From positions 1 through 33,057 of the forward strand of contig CANQGO010000018.1 of NCBI GenBank assembly GCA_947623225.1: a stretch of 33,057 nucleotides of DNA, given 5' to 3'. Shown here one piece after another: positions 7,220-15,328 of this stretch. The notes under the pieces were generated by a model. That model saw only the letters and a list, made by a program, of their open reading frames with translations. It searched no databases and was not told the DNA's origin. A program made the translations under genes and the position numbers. Source of the DNA: an uncultured Clostridia bacterium. GTDB taxonomy: Bacteria; Bacillota; Clostridia; Christensenellales; CAG-314. The first letter of the stretch is position 1; each line of letters begins with the position of its first letter.

Positions 7220-8839
7220 ATGAAAACAAAAAGATTAGCACAAGTAGTCATCGTATTGCTGCTGACGGCGGTGTTGGCATCGGCACTCTGCCTCGCGGCG
7301 TGCGGTCTCACACCTATGCCTTTGTCGATCAGCGCGACATACAGCGGCGGAGATATAGAACTGGGCGGCATGCTGGACAACAGCAAGCTGACCGTGACCG
7401 TCACATATGTCAACGGCACGACCGAGCAAGCCAAGAGCTTCTCGCGTACCGATCCGGATACCACCACGCCGGGCGAGAAAACGGTCACCGTGACGTACAA
7501 GTACGGAGAGATCACTCTCACTTGCACGTTCACCGTCAATGTGGTGGCTCCCGCTCCCGAGGTGGTGCCCGTGTCTCTCACGGCAGTATACAGCGGCGGA
7601 AATATCGCGCTGAATACCCAGCCGGACAAGAAATATTTCCAGGTCACCGTGACCTACTCCAACGACACGTCCAAGACGGTGACGGACTGGACGATGAGCG
7701 GATTCGACAGCGGCTCGGTGGGAGACAAGGAATGTATAGTCACCTACACCGAAAACGACACGACGGTACAGGATACCGTGACCGTGCACGTGGTGGAGCG
7801 GGTAGGTCCGCTACCTCCGCAAGAGGGCGAATACGACGTGAATGTCATTCGCGAAGAGGAGCTGTCCATACACTTCCTGATGCTGGGCAATAAATCTACC
7901 GGCGACAGCGTGTATATAAAGGCGGGCGATACGGATATTCTCATAGACGCAGGTTCGGACTATAACAGCGCGAGCACCATCGAGAGCTATGTCAAGCAGT
8001 ACTGCACGGACAACGTATTGGAATATGTCGTGATCTCTCATGCGCATATGGACCATATAGCCGCATTTGTCGCCGACAGTGCCAACGGAAACAAGGGCAT
8101 ATTCGACAGGTTCTCTGTGGAGACGGTCATCACTTACGCCCGTAAGAAAACCACTTCGCAAGTTTCTCAAAAACTGACCAGTAGATTAGACGCTCTCAAG
8201 GAGCAAGGCGTGAACGTATTCACAGCCAATGACTGTATCAACAATACCAACGGTGCTCAGAAGGAGTATACGCTCGCCGACGGTATCTCCATGGAGATAC
8301 TCGACCAGAAATTCTATCGGAACTATACGAGCAACGAAAACGACTATTCCGTCTGTCTGATGATCAAACAGGGCGAGAACAACTATCTCTTCACGGGCGA
8401 CCTGGAAGAAGAGGGTGAGGCGTCGTTGGTGAATCTCAATCCCGACCTGTCCAAGGTGCGGCTGTGGAAGGGAGGCCATCACGGTTCGTATACGGCGGGC
8501 AGCGTTGAGTTGCTGAAGAAGATACAGCCGGAGACGGTATGTATCTGTACATGTATGGGCACGACGGAATATTCTACCGGTGAGCATATGTTCCCGGCAA
8601 AGGAATTCGTGGAACGCGTATCGCAGTATACGGACAGAGTATATTGCACAAGCGACGGTACGCAGTATTCCACTTCAAACGCGTGCCTGCCTGCCAACGG
8701 CAATATAGTGTTCGCCTGCACAAATGAACAGATAACCATGTATTTTTCCAATAATAATCTGAAGTTGAAGGATACGGAGTGGTTCAAGACCACTTCCTGG
8801 TTCAAGAACAATTCCAATATACACGAGAGTTGGAGATGA
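7220..8839 (+). CDS. Secreted lipoprotein: two Ig-like domains plus ComEC-type metallo-beta-lactamase domain
   Basis: A 539-residue exported protein. A lipoprotein signal peptide ends in LAAC with the lipidated Cys at 28. Two tandem bacterial Ig-like domains follow (about 34-109 and 117-193), both carrying a YSGG(D/N)I start and a VTVTY-like core. The rest is a metallo-beta-lactamase-fold domain resembling the C-terminal domain of ComEC: HAHMDH at 274-279, FTGDLEEEGE around 391-400 and KGGHHGS around 417-423 supply metal ligands. ComEC-like domains are suspected phosphodiesterases; the substrate here is unknown. Start: ATG at 7220 with GGAG at 7210-7213. Its stop codon overlaps the aroC start (ATGA), so it is translationally coupled to an aromatic pathway gene, which is unexpected for a surface hydrolase. 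Confidence 0.88.
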   Translation: MKTKRLAQVVIVLLLTAVLASALCLAACGLTPMPLSISATYSGGDIELGGMLDNSKLTVTVTYVNGTTEQAKSFSRTDPDTTTPGEKTVTVTYKYGEITLTCTFTVNVVAPAPEVVPVSLTAVYSGGNIALNTQPDKKYFQVTVTYSNDTSKTVTDWTMSGFDSGSVGDKECIVTYTENDTTVQDTVTVHVVERVGPLPPQEGEYDVNVIREEELSIHFLMLGNKSTGDSVYIKAGDTDILIDAGSDYNSASTIESYVKQYCTDNVLEYVVISHAHMDHIAAFVADSANGNKGIFDRFSVETVITYARKKTTSQVSQKLTSRLDALKEQGVNVFTANDCINNTNGAQKEYTLADGISMEILDQKFYRNYTSNENDYSVCLMIKQGENNYLFTGDLEEEGEASLVNLNPDLSKVRLWKGGHHGSYTAGSVELLKKIQPETVCICTCMGTTEYSTGEHMFPAKEFVERVSQYTDRVYCTSDGTQYSTSNACLPANGNIVFACTNEQITMYFSNNNLKLKDTEWFKTTSWFKNNSNIHESWR

Positions 8840-9870
8840 TCACGTTTACTTTTGAAGGGACTTCGCACGGAGAAGGGTACAGCGGCAGGATATGCGGCTT
8901 GCCTGCGGGGTTTCGGTTGGATATAGAGCAGATAAACGCGCAATTGGCTCTGCGCAAGTGCGGCTATGGCAGAAGCGTAAGGCAGATGCTGAGCGACGAG
9001 GTCCTGATGGACAGCGAATGCGTCACGGAGCAGGGCGAGGTGCACTTTCGCGTGCTCAACAAGAGCAAAGGACAGCGCGAGGATATAACCGCGCTACGCA
9101 GCGGACATGCGGACGTGACGGGCAGAGCGCGCTATCCCGAGTGGACGGTGCGGGAGATAGCCGAGAGGGCGAGCGCGCGCAGCAGCGTATGCTATGTGGT
9201 GCTGGGTGCCATATGCAAGCAGTTGCTGGCGAGCAAAGGCATATATACATATCACTACACCGAGAAGATAGGCGGAATAGCCATGCGCAACCGTTACCGC
9301 TTCGGCGTATCTGAGAAGCAGGAGCATTTCGCTCTGCTGCATTGCCCTTGCAGGTATGCTACGGCGCGAATGTGCGAGGCTATAGACAGGGCGCGTGCCG
9401 CCGGCAACAGTCTGGGCGGAGTGACGGTAGTGGGTGCTACGGGCGTGCCGATGGGGTTGGGAGATATATCTCCGTATACCGAGAGGTTGGACGCGGTGAT
9501 AGCCGCCAATCTGATGGGTATCCCCTCCGTCAAGGGCATTTCCTTCGGTATAGGCGGCAAGTACGCCGACTCCGACGGAGTGACGGTCAATGACCGACTG
9601 GAAGTGCAGGACGGCGAGATAGTGTACGCCACCAACAACTGCGGCGGCATAGCGGCAGGCATATCCACGGGCGCGGACATACTCTGTCGGCTCATCGTCA
9701 AACCGGTGCCTACGGTACGAGGCGTGAATACGATAGACAGTCGTACATTGCAGGAGACGGTACAGCACTTCGAGAGGGCGGACACCTGCGTCGTGCCCAA
9801 CGTGGGCGTGATAGCGGAGAATATATTGGCATACGTCATCGCGGACAAGATGGCGGACAGAGCATTATGA
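8836..9870 (+). CDS. aroC: Chorismate synthase, short divergent form
   Basis: Last step of the shikimate pathway: FMN-dependent conversion of EPSP to chorismate. Seen in 344 residues: TSHGEG (His11) and SGHADVTG (His91), corresponding to the two conserved histidines, GLPAG at 21-25, SARSS at 113-117, GVPMGLGD at 203-210, NNCGGIAAGISTG at 267-279 and ADTCV at 315-319. It is shorter than typical enzymes (about 360-390). The segment between the first Arg-rich motif and GHAD lacks the usual SGxFxGxTTGTPI block, the GGGRSSARE motif is degenerate, and the conserved His of SNHAGG is Asn. Start: ATG at 8836, overlapping the lipoprotein stop by 4 bp; it overlaps aroB by 4 bp at the other end. The operon context supports an active enzyme. 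Confidence 0.88.
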   Translation: MITFTFEGTSHGEGYSGRICGLPAGFRLDIEQINAQLALRKCGYGRSVRQMLSDEVLMDSECVTEQGEVHFRVLNKSKGQREDITALRSGHADVTGRARYPEWTVREIAERASARSSVCYVVLGAICKQLLASKGIYTYHYTEKIGGIAMRNRYRFGVSEKQEHFALLHCPCRYATARMCEAIDRARAAGNSLGGVTVVGATGVPMGLGDISPYTERLDAVIAANLMGIPSVKGISFGIGGKYADSDGVTVNDRLEVQDGEIVYATNNCGGIAAGISTGADILCRLIVKPVPTVRGVNTIDSRTLQETVQHFERADTCVVPNVGVIAENILAYVIADKMADRAL

Positions 9871-10778
9871 AACAGATAAGCGAATGTCGTATCACCTTCG
9901 GCAAATACCGCCGCGGCAGTGACAGCGTGACCGTCACGGACGAGAATCTGGCGCGGCTGTACGGTATAGAAGGGGACAACGTGTACATACTGCCTCGGGG
10001 AGAAGAGGCTAAGAGTTTTGCCCACGCGGAAGCACTTTGCAGGTGGCTGCTGAGCAAGCATGTCGGTCCCGACACCCTTGTGGAAGCGGTAGGCGGAGGC
10101 AGTATAGGAGACAGCGTAGGTTTTGCCTGCTCCGTATACAAGCGCGGAGTGCGGCTGTTGCAGTTGCCGACCACGCTGCTTGCCATGGTGGACAGCGGTA
10201 TAGGCGGCAAGACCGCCATAGACCTCGACGGGGTGAAGAATGTTGTCGGCACGTACTACTTTGCCGATACGCTTATAGATACGGATTTTCTGAATACGCT
10301 GGACGAGGAACAGATGCACAGCGGCATGGGCGAGATAATGAAGTACGGTATGCTGAGCGACGGTATAGTGACGGAAGATCTCTGCCGTACGGTACGCAAC
10401 TGCGCCCTTTTCAAGCAGAGGATATGCCTTGAGGACCCGTACTGCGAGGGCAGGCGCAACATGCTCAACTTCGGGCATACCGTAGGGCACGCCATGGAGT
10501 TGTCGCTGGGGCTTACGCACGGCGTGGCGGTGGCAAACGGCTTGTACTACGAGACGCTGCTGGCGGAGAGGCTCGGGCTGTGCGGAGCGGAGTACGCATG
10601 CAAGCGCGAGCGTATACGCGAACGATTCGAGATATATCCCATAGACGAGCGAGTGCTCGGGTATACGATACAGGACAAGAAAAACGTCGGCGGCAAAGTG
10701 GGAATGGTCCTGCCGCCCGACTTCGGAGTGACTCACCTGTCTCTCGAGGAGACGAAGGAGATACTGTTGCGGTCATGA
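9867..10778 (+). CDS. aroB: 3-Dehydroquinate synthase
   Basis: Second shikimate step: DAHP to 3-dehydroquinate, using NAD and a divalent metal. Seen: GGGSIGD at 76-82 (nucleotide binding), PTTLLAMVDSGIGGKTAI at 101-118, GMGEIMKYG with metal ligand Glu156, NFGHTVGHAME with His204, THGVAVANG with His218, and DKKNVGGK near 270-277. All three metal ligands are present. At 303 residues it is shorter than the usual 340-370; most of the loss is at the N terminus, where the first Rossmann strands appear trimmed. It overlaps aroC by 4 bp and the aroA-aroE fusion by 4 bp (ATGA at both junctions). Confidence 0.95.
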   Translation: MKQISECRITFGKYRRGSDSVTVTDENLARLYGIEGDNVYILPRGEEAKSFAHAEALCRWLLSKHVGPDTLVEAVGGGSIGDSVGFACSVYKRGVRLLQLPTTLLAMVDSGIGGKTAIDLDGVKNVVGTYYFADTLIDTDFLNTLDEEQMHSGMGEIMKYGMLSDGIVTEDLCRTVRNCALFKQRICLEDPYCEGRRNMLNFGHTVGHAMELSLGLTHGVAVANGLYYETLLAERLGLCGAEYACKRERIRERFEIYPIDERVLGYTIQDKKNVGGKVGMVLPPDFGVTHLSLEETKEILLRS

Positions 10779-12763
10779 TAGCATACAACGGCGAATTTAC
10801 ATTGCATAGCGACCTGCGCTGCAGCGACAAGTCGCTGACGCACCGCGTATTCATCGCGGCAAGCATAGCCGACGGCGTGAGCAAGATACGCAACGCCGTC
10901 TTTTCGCGTGACGTGATGGCTACTGTGGAGGCATTGCGAAAACTGGGCGCGGTCATAGATATAGAGGGCGACTGCGCCACGGTGCACCCTGTAGAGAACG
11001 TCCCGCAGGGCGAAGTGACGCTGGACTGCGGCGGAAGCGGAACGACGGCTCGGCTGCTGGCGGGGCTGGCGGCAGGGCTGGGCGTACGAGCGGTATTCGT
11101 GGGAGATGAGAGCCTGTCCCGCAGACCCATGACGCGCGTTACGGAACCGCTGAGACAGTTGGGGGCGGATATCCGCGCTACAGAAGGCTGTCTCTTTCGC
11201 TGTGACGGCGGACGTCTCACGGGCAGACACCTGCACGCGCAGGTGGACTCGGCGCAGGTGAAGAGCGCGGTCATATTGGCGGGGCTGTTCGCCGAGGGCG
11301 TCACCCGCTACACGGAGAGGATACCTACGCGCGACCATACCGAGAGGTTGCTGGGCGCGTTGGGCGCGGACGTACACGTCGACGGACTTACCGTCACGGT
11401 GAGAGCGTCCCGTCCGCATGCGATGGACATATCCCTGCCCGGCGATCCTTCCGCAGCGGCATACCCTGTGGCGTTGGCATTGCTGAAGGGGCGCAGCGCG
11501 AAGGTGGACAACGTATTGGTCAACCCCACGCGGATGGGCTTCTACGACGTACTGCGGCGAAGCGGTGCGGATATACGACTAAGCAACGAGCGCGAGGTGT
11601 ACGGCGAGAAAGTGGCGGACATACAGGTGTTTCCGAGCGTATTGTCCCCCTTGCGTGCGGACGCCGCGGACGTGTGCAACGGAATAGACGAAGTGCCGCT
11701 GCTGGCAGTGATGGCTTTGTTCGTCAAGGGCAGACACGAATTCGTCGGCACGGCGGAGTTGCGGAACAAGGAATGCGATCGCATAGAAGCCATACGGCAT
11801 ATAGCCGAGGTGGCAGGGCAGAGCGCGGAGTACGAAAACGGACGGCTGACTATAACTTCGAACGGTACGGTGCCCGGAGTACGGCGGTACAAGACCTTCG
11901 GCGACCACCGCATAGCCATGTGCGAGGCGGTGCTGAGCGTTGCCGCAGGCAGCGGCTGTACAGACAGCGCGCCCTTTGACGTGTCTCATCCGGCGTTTAC
12001 GGACGTGCTCGGGATACGCCCGCTGAAGTTGGGGCTCATCGGCACGCATGTCAAGGAGAGCGTCTCGCCGCGTATGCAGACCTATCTCGCCATGCGCGCG
12101 GGAGTGTGCTGCAGTTACGATACGGTCACATTGCCTGAGGACGTGACGGATGACAAACTGCTGGAAGTGATACGCTCGTACGACGGGCTGAATGTCACCA
12201 TGCCCTTCAAGGTACGCGTGGCGCGTTTGCTCGGCGCGAATGTGCCCGCCGTAAACACGGTAGGCAAAGGAATAGAGCCGCAGTCCACCGACGGCTACGG
12301 GCTGACGCACCCGCTGATCAGGCACGGAGTGCACTTCGAGGGCAAGCCGCTGTGGATAGTGGGCGCAGGCGGCGCGGCGGAGTCCTGTGTGACGGAGTTG
12401 CTGAAGTACGGCTGCAAGTTGCAGGTGATCAACCGTACCGAGAGCCGTGCGCGGGCGTTGCGCAACAGGTACGCCCTTCCGGAATGTGTATTCGAGCCGG
12501 CGGGCGTGCTGACATTCCTGCCCGAGTGTCCATTCGAACAGCAATTGACGCTGCCGGACAGTTGCGAGTTCGTATTCATAGCGGCGTATATGGGCTACAG
12601 CAATATCCGCGCCCAAGCGGAGGCAAGGGGCATCACGGTGGTGGACGGATTCGAGATGAATTACAGCCAGGGCACCGTGGGATTTTCGCTATGGACGGGT
12701 ACGCCGTTGCAGGACGACTACGAAGGCTATGTGCAATATGTAAAGGAGTTTGACTATATATAA
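10775..12763 (+). CDS. aroA-aroE: Fused EPSP synthase (AroA) and shikimate dehydrogenase (AroE)
   Basis: A 662-residue bifunctional protein. Residues 1 to about 413 are 5-enolpyruvylshikimate-3-phosphate synthase: SDKSLTHR 17-24, GGSGTTARLL 86-95, RRPMTR 116-121, SAQVKSA 159-165, DEVPLLAVMAL 305-315, ELRNKECDR 328-336, GDHRIAM 376-382. Residues from about 417 are shikimate dehydrogenase: SVSPRM 429-434, NVTMPFK with catalytic Lys479, STDGYG with Asp506, and the NADP-binding GAGGAA at 530-535 followed by VINRTESRA. The AroE motifs are slightly unusual (Ser504 replaces the common Asn). The chain has no linker and no internal stop; AroA runs straight into KLGLIGTH. It would catalyse steps 4 and 6 of the pathway. 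Start: ATG at 10775 overlapping the aroB stop; it overlaps aroQ by one base (TAATG). Confidence 0.95.
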   Translation: MIAYNGEFTLHSDLRCSDKSLTHRVFIAASIADGVSKIRNAVFSRDVMATVEALRKLGAVIDIEGDCATVHPVENVPQGEVTLDCGGSGTTARLLAGLAAGLGVRAVFVGDESLSRRPMTRVTEPLRQLGADIRATEGCLFRCDGGRLTGRHLHAQVDSAQVKSAVILAGLFAEGVTRYTERIPTRDHTERLLGALGADVHVDGLTVTVRASRPHAMDISLPGDPSAAAYPVALALLKGRSAKVDNVLVNPTRMGFYDVLRRSGADIRLSNEREVYGEKVADIQVFPSVLSPLRADAADVCNGIDEVPLLAVMALFVKGRHEFVGTAELRNKECDRIEAIRHIAEVAGQSAEYENGRLTITSNGTVPGVRRYKTFGDHRIAMCEAVLSVAAGSGCTDSAPFDVSHPAFTDVLGIRPLKLGLIGTHVKESVSPRMQTYLAMRAGVCCSYDTVTLPEDVTDDKLLEVIRSYDGLNVTMPFKVRVARLLGANVPAVNTVGKGIEPQSTDGYGLTHPLIRHGVHFEGKPLWIVGAGGAAESCVTELLKYGCKLQVINRTESRARALRNRYALPECVFEPAGVLTFLPECPFEQQLTLPDSCEFVFIAAYMGYSNIRAQAEARGITVVDGFEMNYSQGTVGFSLWTGTPLQDDYEGYVQYVKEFDYI

Positions 12764-13194
12764 TGAAAATACTTCTACTCAACGGGGCGAATATGAACAT
12801 GCTGGGCAGACGGGATCCCGAGTTGTACGGGACGCAGACGCTTGCCCAACTGGAAAAGGAAGTGTCGCTGTACGCGCTGGAAAAGGGTATGGATACGGTA
12901 TGTATGCACAGCAACAGCGAAGGGCAGCTGACGGATATATTGCAGCAGACGGACTGCGACGGAGTCATATTCAACGCGGGAGCGTACAGTCACTACAGCT
13001 ACGTCCTGCGCGACTGCATAGAGTGCATGAGCATACCCGTGGCGGAGGTGCACATGACGGACGTGTCCGCACGCGAAGAGTTTCGCCGCCGCGACGTGTT
13101 GGCGGAGGTGTGCTCAGCGCGGTTCATGGGCAGAGGCGTGCGCAGCTACCTGGACGCGGTGGACTGGCTGTCCGAGAGACTCAACGGACAATAA
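12763..13194 (+). CDS. aroQ: Type II 3-dehydroquinate dehydratase
   Basis: Third shikimate step: 3-dehydroquinate to 3-dehydroshikimate, by a small dodecameric cytoplasmic enzyme. In 143 residues: LNGANMNMLGRRDPELYG with catalytic Tyr22, HSNSEGQL at 49-56, FNAGAYSHYS with Asn71 and His77, and EVHMTDVSAREEFRR with catalytic His97 and Arg108. Length and motif order are typical. The ATG at 12763 shares its A with the stop codon of the aroA-aroE fusion, so translation is coupled. It is the last aro gene of this run; an 8-bp A/T-rich hairpin follows at once. Confidence 0.96.
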   Translation: MKILLLNGANMNMLGRRDPELYGTQTLAQLEKEVSLYALEKGMDTVCMHSNSEGQLTDILQQTDCDGVIFNAGAYSHYSYVLRDCIECMSIPVAEVHMTDVSAREEFRRRDVLAEVCSARFMGRGVRSYLDAVDWLSERLNGQ

Positions 13195-13198
13195 TAGA

Positions 13199-13220
13199 CA
13201 AAAAAGATTGTGCTTTTTTG
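13199..13220 (+). terminator. Possible weak terminator after aroQ
   Basis: A perfect 8-bp inverted repeat, CAAAAAAG (13199-13206) and CTTTTTTG (13213-13220), with a 6-nt loop. The stem is A/T-rich and its T-run is part of the 3' arm, so termination strength is doubtful. It overlaps the -35 box of the next promoter. Confidence 0.35.
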
Positions 13221-13236
13221 CACCGTATTGTACAAT
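13208..13236 (+). promoter_or_regulatory. Sigma-A promoter of the small membrane protein gene
   Basis: -35 TTGTGC (13208-13213), 17-bp spacer, -10 TACAAT (13231-13236); start near 13243, only about 15 nt before the ATG at 13258. Confidence 0.55.
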
Positions 13237-13257
13237 AGGTGTAAGGTAAGGTGAAAT

Positions 13258-13671
13258 ATGACGGCATTCTGGACATTTGCAGTAGTGGTAGTGACGCTGG
13301 CGGCGTCAATGTGCACGGCGTTGCTCGCGCCTATGCGTCAGCGTCGGCTGAAGGTAGACGGGCAATACTTTCGCAGGGTGAAGGTGAGATACCTGTATTT
13401 TCTCTTCGGCAGTATGGGTACCAAGCAAGAAGGGCGCGACGTACGCAGCTACGGCGTGATATTGCCCATGTTCGTATTGCATATCATAGGATATATCCTG
13501 ACTGTAGGGATATGGGCGGCGGTGCCTGTACTGTACAGATACGGCGTGGATCTCGAGTATCTGTGGGCGGTGCCCCTGGCTGTAGACCTGGTCTATACCC
13601 TGACTCTGACGGTGACGGAGGCGGTGTGCGTGCGTGTGAGCGCGAGACGTGCCGCTGCCGACGGCAAATAA
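13258..13671 (+). CDS. Small membrane protein of unknown function
   Basis: 137 residues; I do not recognise a family. An N-terminal hydrophobic segment (residues 4-25) is followed by a basic polar stretch (RQRRLKVDGQYFRRVKVRY), then hydrophobic segments at about 65-90 and 98-123, and a basic Ala/Arg-rich tail. The expected topology is three membrane helices. Start: ATG at 13258, preceded by AAGGTG. It has its own promoter and sits between the aro operon and the ribosomal/secretion operon, with no link visible to either. Codon use (ATA for Ile) matches its neighbours, so transfer is not indicated. A T-rich stretch follows the stop. Confidence 0.7.
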   Translation: MTAFWTFAVVVVTLAASMCTALLAPMRQRRLKVDGQYFRRVKVRYLYFLFGSMGTKQEGRDVRSYGVILPMFVLHIIGYILTVGIWAAVPVLYRYGVDLEYLWAVPLAVDLVYTLTLTVTEAVCVRVSARRAAADGK

Positions 13672-13723
13672 TATTTTTTAAGATTTTTTATACTCTTTTT
13701 TTCCTTTAATACCATCTTTTTAG

Positions 13724-13752
13724 TTGACAACGGCGTCGCCGTATGGTATCAT
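13724..13752 (+). promoter_or_regulatory. Sigma-A promoter of the rpmG-secE-nusG-rpl operon
   Basis: -35 TTGACA (13724-13729), 17-bp spacer, -10 TATCAT (13747-13752); start near 13759, leaving a leader of about 69 nt before rpmG. No other strong promoter was seen as far as rplL. Confidence 0.8.
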
Positions 13753-13827
13753 AATCTTGCACTTCTGTATGGGGTGTAATTTTTTGCGTGCGCAAATTCA
13801 CCTTTGCGACACAAACAGGAGAAAGCT

Positions 13828-13995
13828 ATGGCAGCGAAGAAAGGTAACAGAGTCAAGGTCGTGTTGGCATGCACGGAGTGCAAGCAGCGCAACTACGATA
13901 CTTTCAAAAACAGCAAGAATACCACCGACAGACTCGAGCGCAACAAGTATTGCAGATTCTGCAGAAAGCATACCGTGCACAGAGAAGCGAAGTAA
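13828..13995 (+). CDS. rpmG: Ribosomal protein L33, zinc-binding form
   Basis: 55-residue large-subunit protein. Cysteines C15, C18, C42 and C45 form a zinc ribbon (C+ form); the L33 pattern is clear in [27 protein letters not shown] and the basic C terminus. Start: ATG at 13828 with GGAGAAAG just upstream; an upstream in-frame ATG at 13804 would add eight residues not found in the family. Cells with the C+ form sometimes keep a cysteine-free paralogue induced by zinc limitation; none lies here. It is the first gene of the operon, 12 bp upstream of secE. Confidence 0.95.
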   Translation: MAAKKGNRVKVVLACTECKQRNYDTFKNSKNTTDRLERNKYCRFCRKHTVHREAK

Positions 13996-14007
13996 GGAGG
14001 TCTACAT

Positions 14008-14244
14008 ATGGCTGCACAACAAAAAGCTAAAAGACCGAATATATTCAAGAGGCTCGGCTCCTTCTTTGTAAAGAGCTGGTCCGAGTTGAAGAAGGTGACA
14101 TGGCCTACATTCAAGACAGTGCTGAAGAATCTCGGCATCGTTCTGCTTGTGGTGCTGTTCTTCGCCGTGATCATATTCGGCGTGGATACGGTATTTGCGA
14201 ATTTGCTTATCGGCTTGCCGGCAGGCAAGGGATGGTCTTGGTAA
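14008..14244 (+). CDS. secE: Preprotein translocase subunit SecE
   Basis: A 78-residue single-span subunit that clamps SecY in the SecYEG channel. Seen: the conserved cytoplasmic amphipathic motif SWSELKKVTWPTFKT followed by one membrane segment (about residues 42-65, LGIVLLVVLFFAVIIFGVD). Start: ATG at 14008 with an excellent AAGGAGG that overlaps the rpmG stop region. It is followed 4 bp later by nusG, the standard bacterial order. Confidence 0.96.
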   Translation: MAAQQKAKRPNIFKRLGSFFVKSWSELKKVTWPTFKTVLKNLGIVLLVVLFFAVIIFGVDTVFANLLIGLPAGKGWSW

Positions 14245-14248
14245 CGCG

Positions 14249-14797
14249 ATGGCAGAAGCAAAGTGGTACATACTGCACACATATTCGGGCTATGAGAGTC
14301 TGGTGAAGAAGTCCATCGAGCAGATGGTGGAGAACGGCAATCTGCAGGACGTGATACTGGACACCAAGATACCCACCGAGACGCTCATAGAGGATCGCAA
14401 CGGCAAGATGAAGGCTTACGAAGCCAAGGTGATGCCCGGGTACGTGTTCATCAAGTTGGTTTATTCTTCGCAGTTGTGGTTCATGCTCACCAACACGCGC
14501 GGTGTGACGGGCTTCGTCGGTCCCAACGGCAAAGCGTGGCCGTTGACGGAGGAGGAAGTGAAGCGTCTGCGCCTGGAGGATCCCGTGGTGGACTTCTCTA
14601 TGGAAGTGGGCGACAGTGTGAATGTCACCAGCGGTCCCTTTGAGGGGATGGTGGGCGTCATCAAGAGCATAGATACCACCCGTCAGAAGGCACAGGTAGT
14701 GCTGAATATGTTCGGACGGGAGACGTCTGTGGACATGGACTTCGTACAGTTGGAAAAGATATCCAATCCCACGACTACGGTCGCGAGCGAGGATTAG
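14249..14797 (+). CDS. nusG: Transcription termination/antitermination protein NusG
   Basis: A 182-residue RNA-polymerase-binding factor influencing pausing, Rho action and transcription-translation coupling. The N-terminal NGN domain starts at AKWYILHTYSGYE and includes MPGYVFIKL; the C-terminal KOW domain starts at VGDSVNVTSGPFEGMVGVI (about residue 128). Start: ATG at 14249, four bases after the secE stop; no strong Shine-Dalgarno site is visible, which suggests coupling to secE. A further 96 bases separate it from rplK. Confidence 0.96.
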   Translation: MAEAKWYILHTYSGYESLVKKSIEQMVENGNLQDVILDTKIPTETLIEDRNGKMKAYEAKVMPGYVFIKLVYSSQLWFMLTNTRGVTGFVGPNGKAWPLTEEEVKRLRLEDPVVDFSMEVGDSVNVTSGPFEGMVGVIKSIDTTRQKAQVVLNMFGRETSVDMDFVQLEKISNPTTTVASED

Positions 14798-14835
14798 TTT
14801 TTTCGCGGGCACGGCGTAACAGTGCCATATTGGGA

Positions 14836-14864
14836 GAAGCGGCAAATATACTCAGGGCTGCTTC
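14836..14864 (+). promoter_or_regulatory. Hairpin in the nusG-rplK spacer, possible L1 autoregulatory site
   Basis: GAAGCGGC (14836-14843) can pair with GCTGCTTC (14857-14864), one G-U pair, 13-nt loop. It lies in the leader of rplK-rplA, where L1 binds its own mRNA in E. coli. No T-run follows, so it is not a terminator. The L1 link is inferred from position only. Confidence 0.35.
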
Positions 14865-14892
14865 GTTAAACCACGAATAGGAGGAAATCACT

Positions 14893-15318
14893 ATGGCAAA
14901 GAAAGTAACGGCAGTCGTCAAACTGCAACTTCCTGCCGGCAAAGCGACACCTGCCCCTCCGGTAGGTTCTGCACTCGGTCCTCACGGTATCAATATTCCC
15001 GGATTCACCAAGGACTTCAATGCCAAGACGGCAGACAAAGCGGGACTCATCATTCCCGTTATAGTCACGATCTACCAGGATCACAGTTTCACGTTTGTAT
15101 TGAAGACGCCTCCCGCACCCGTGCTCATCAAGAAGGCATGCGGCATAGAGAGCGGAAGCGCGACCCCCAACAAGACCAAGGTAGCCAAGATCACCAAGGC
15201 TCAGATCGAAGAGATAGCCAAGATGAAGATGGTGGATCTGAACGCTGCGTCACTGGAAGCGGCATGCTCCATGATCGCGGGAACCGCTCGCTCTATGGGC
15301 GTGACGGTGGTGGACTAG
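14893..15318 (+). CDS. rplK: Ribosomal protein L11
   Basis: 141 residues. L11 forms the GTPase-associated centre with 23S rRNA and the L10/L12 stalk and is required for stringent-response signalling by RelA-type enzymes. Seen: the N-terminal [26 protein letters not shown] (proline hinge and glycine motif) and the C-terminal rRNA-binding domain ending [12 protein letters not shown]. Start: ATG at 14893 with AGGAGG upstream. Length is exactly typical, and the rplA start follows 10 bp after the stop. Confidence 0.97.
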   Translation: MAKKVTAVVKLQLPAGKATPAPPVGSALGPHGINIPGFTKDFNAKTADKAGLIIPVIVTIYQDHSFTFVLKTPPAPVLIKKACGIESGSATPNKTKVAKITKAQIEEIAKMKMVDLNAASLEAACSMIAGTARSMGVTVVD

Positions 15319-15328
15319 GAGGTACGCT

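Noticed and set aside
7340-7790. Repeated YSGG-type segments in the lipoprotein gene, considered as a DNA repeat
   Set aside because: The similarity is at protein level between two Ig-like domains; the nucleotide sequences are too diverged for a DNA repeat.
9294-10736. A 480-codon open frame on the minus strand
   Set aside because: It is antisense to aroC and aroB, both with conserved active-site motifs.
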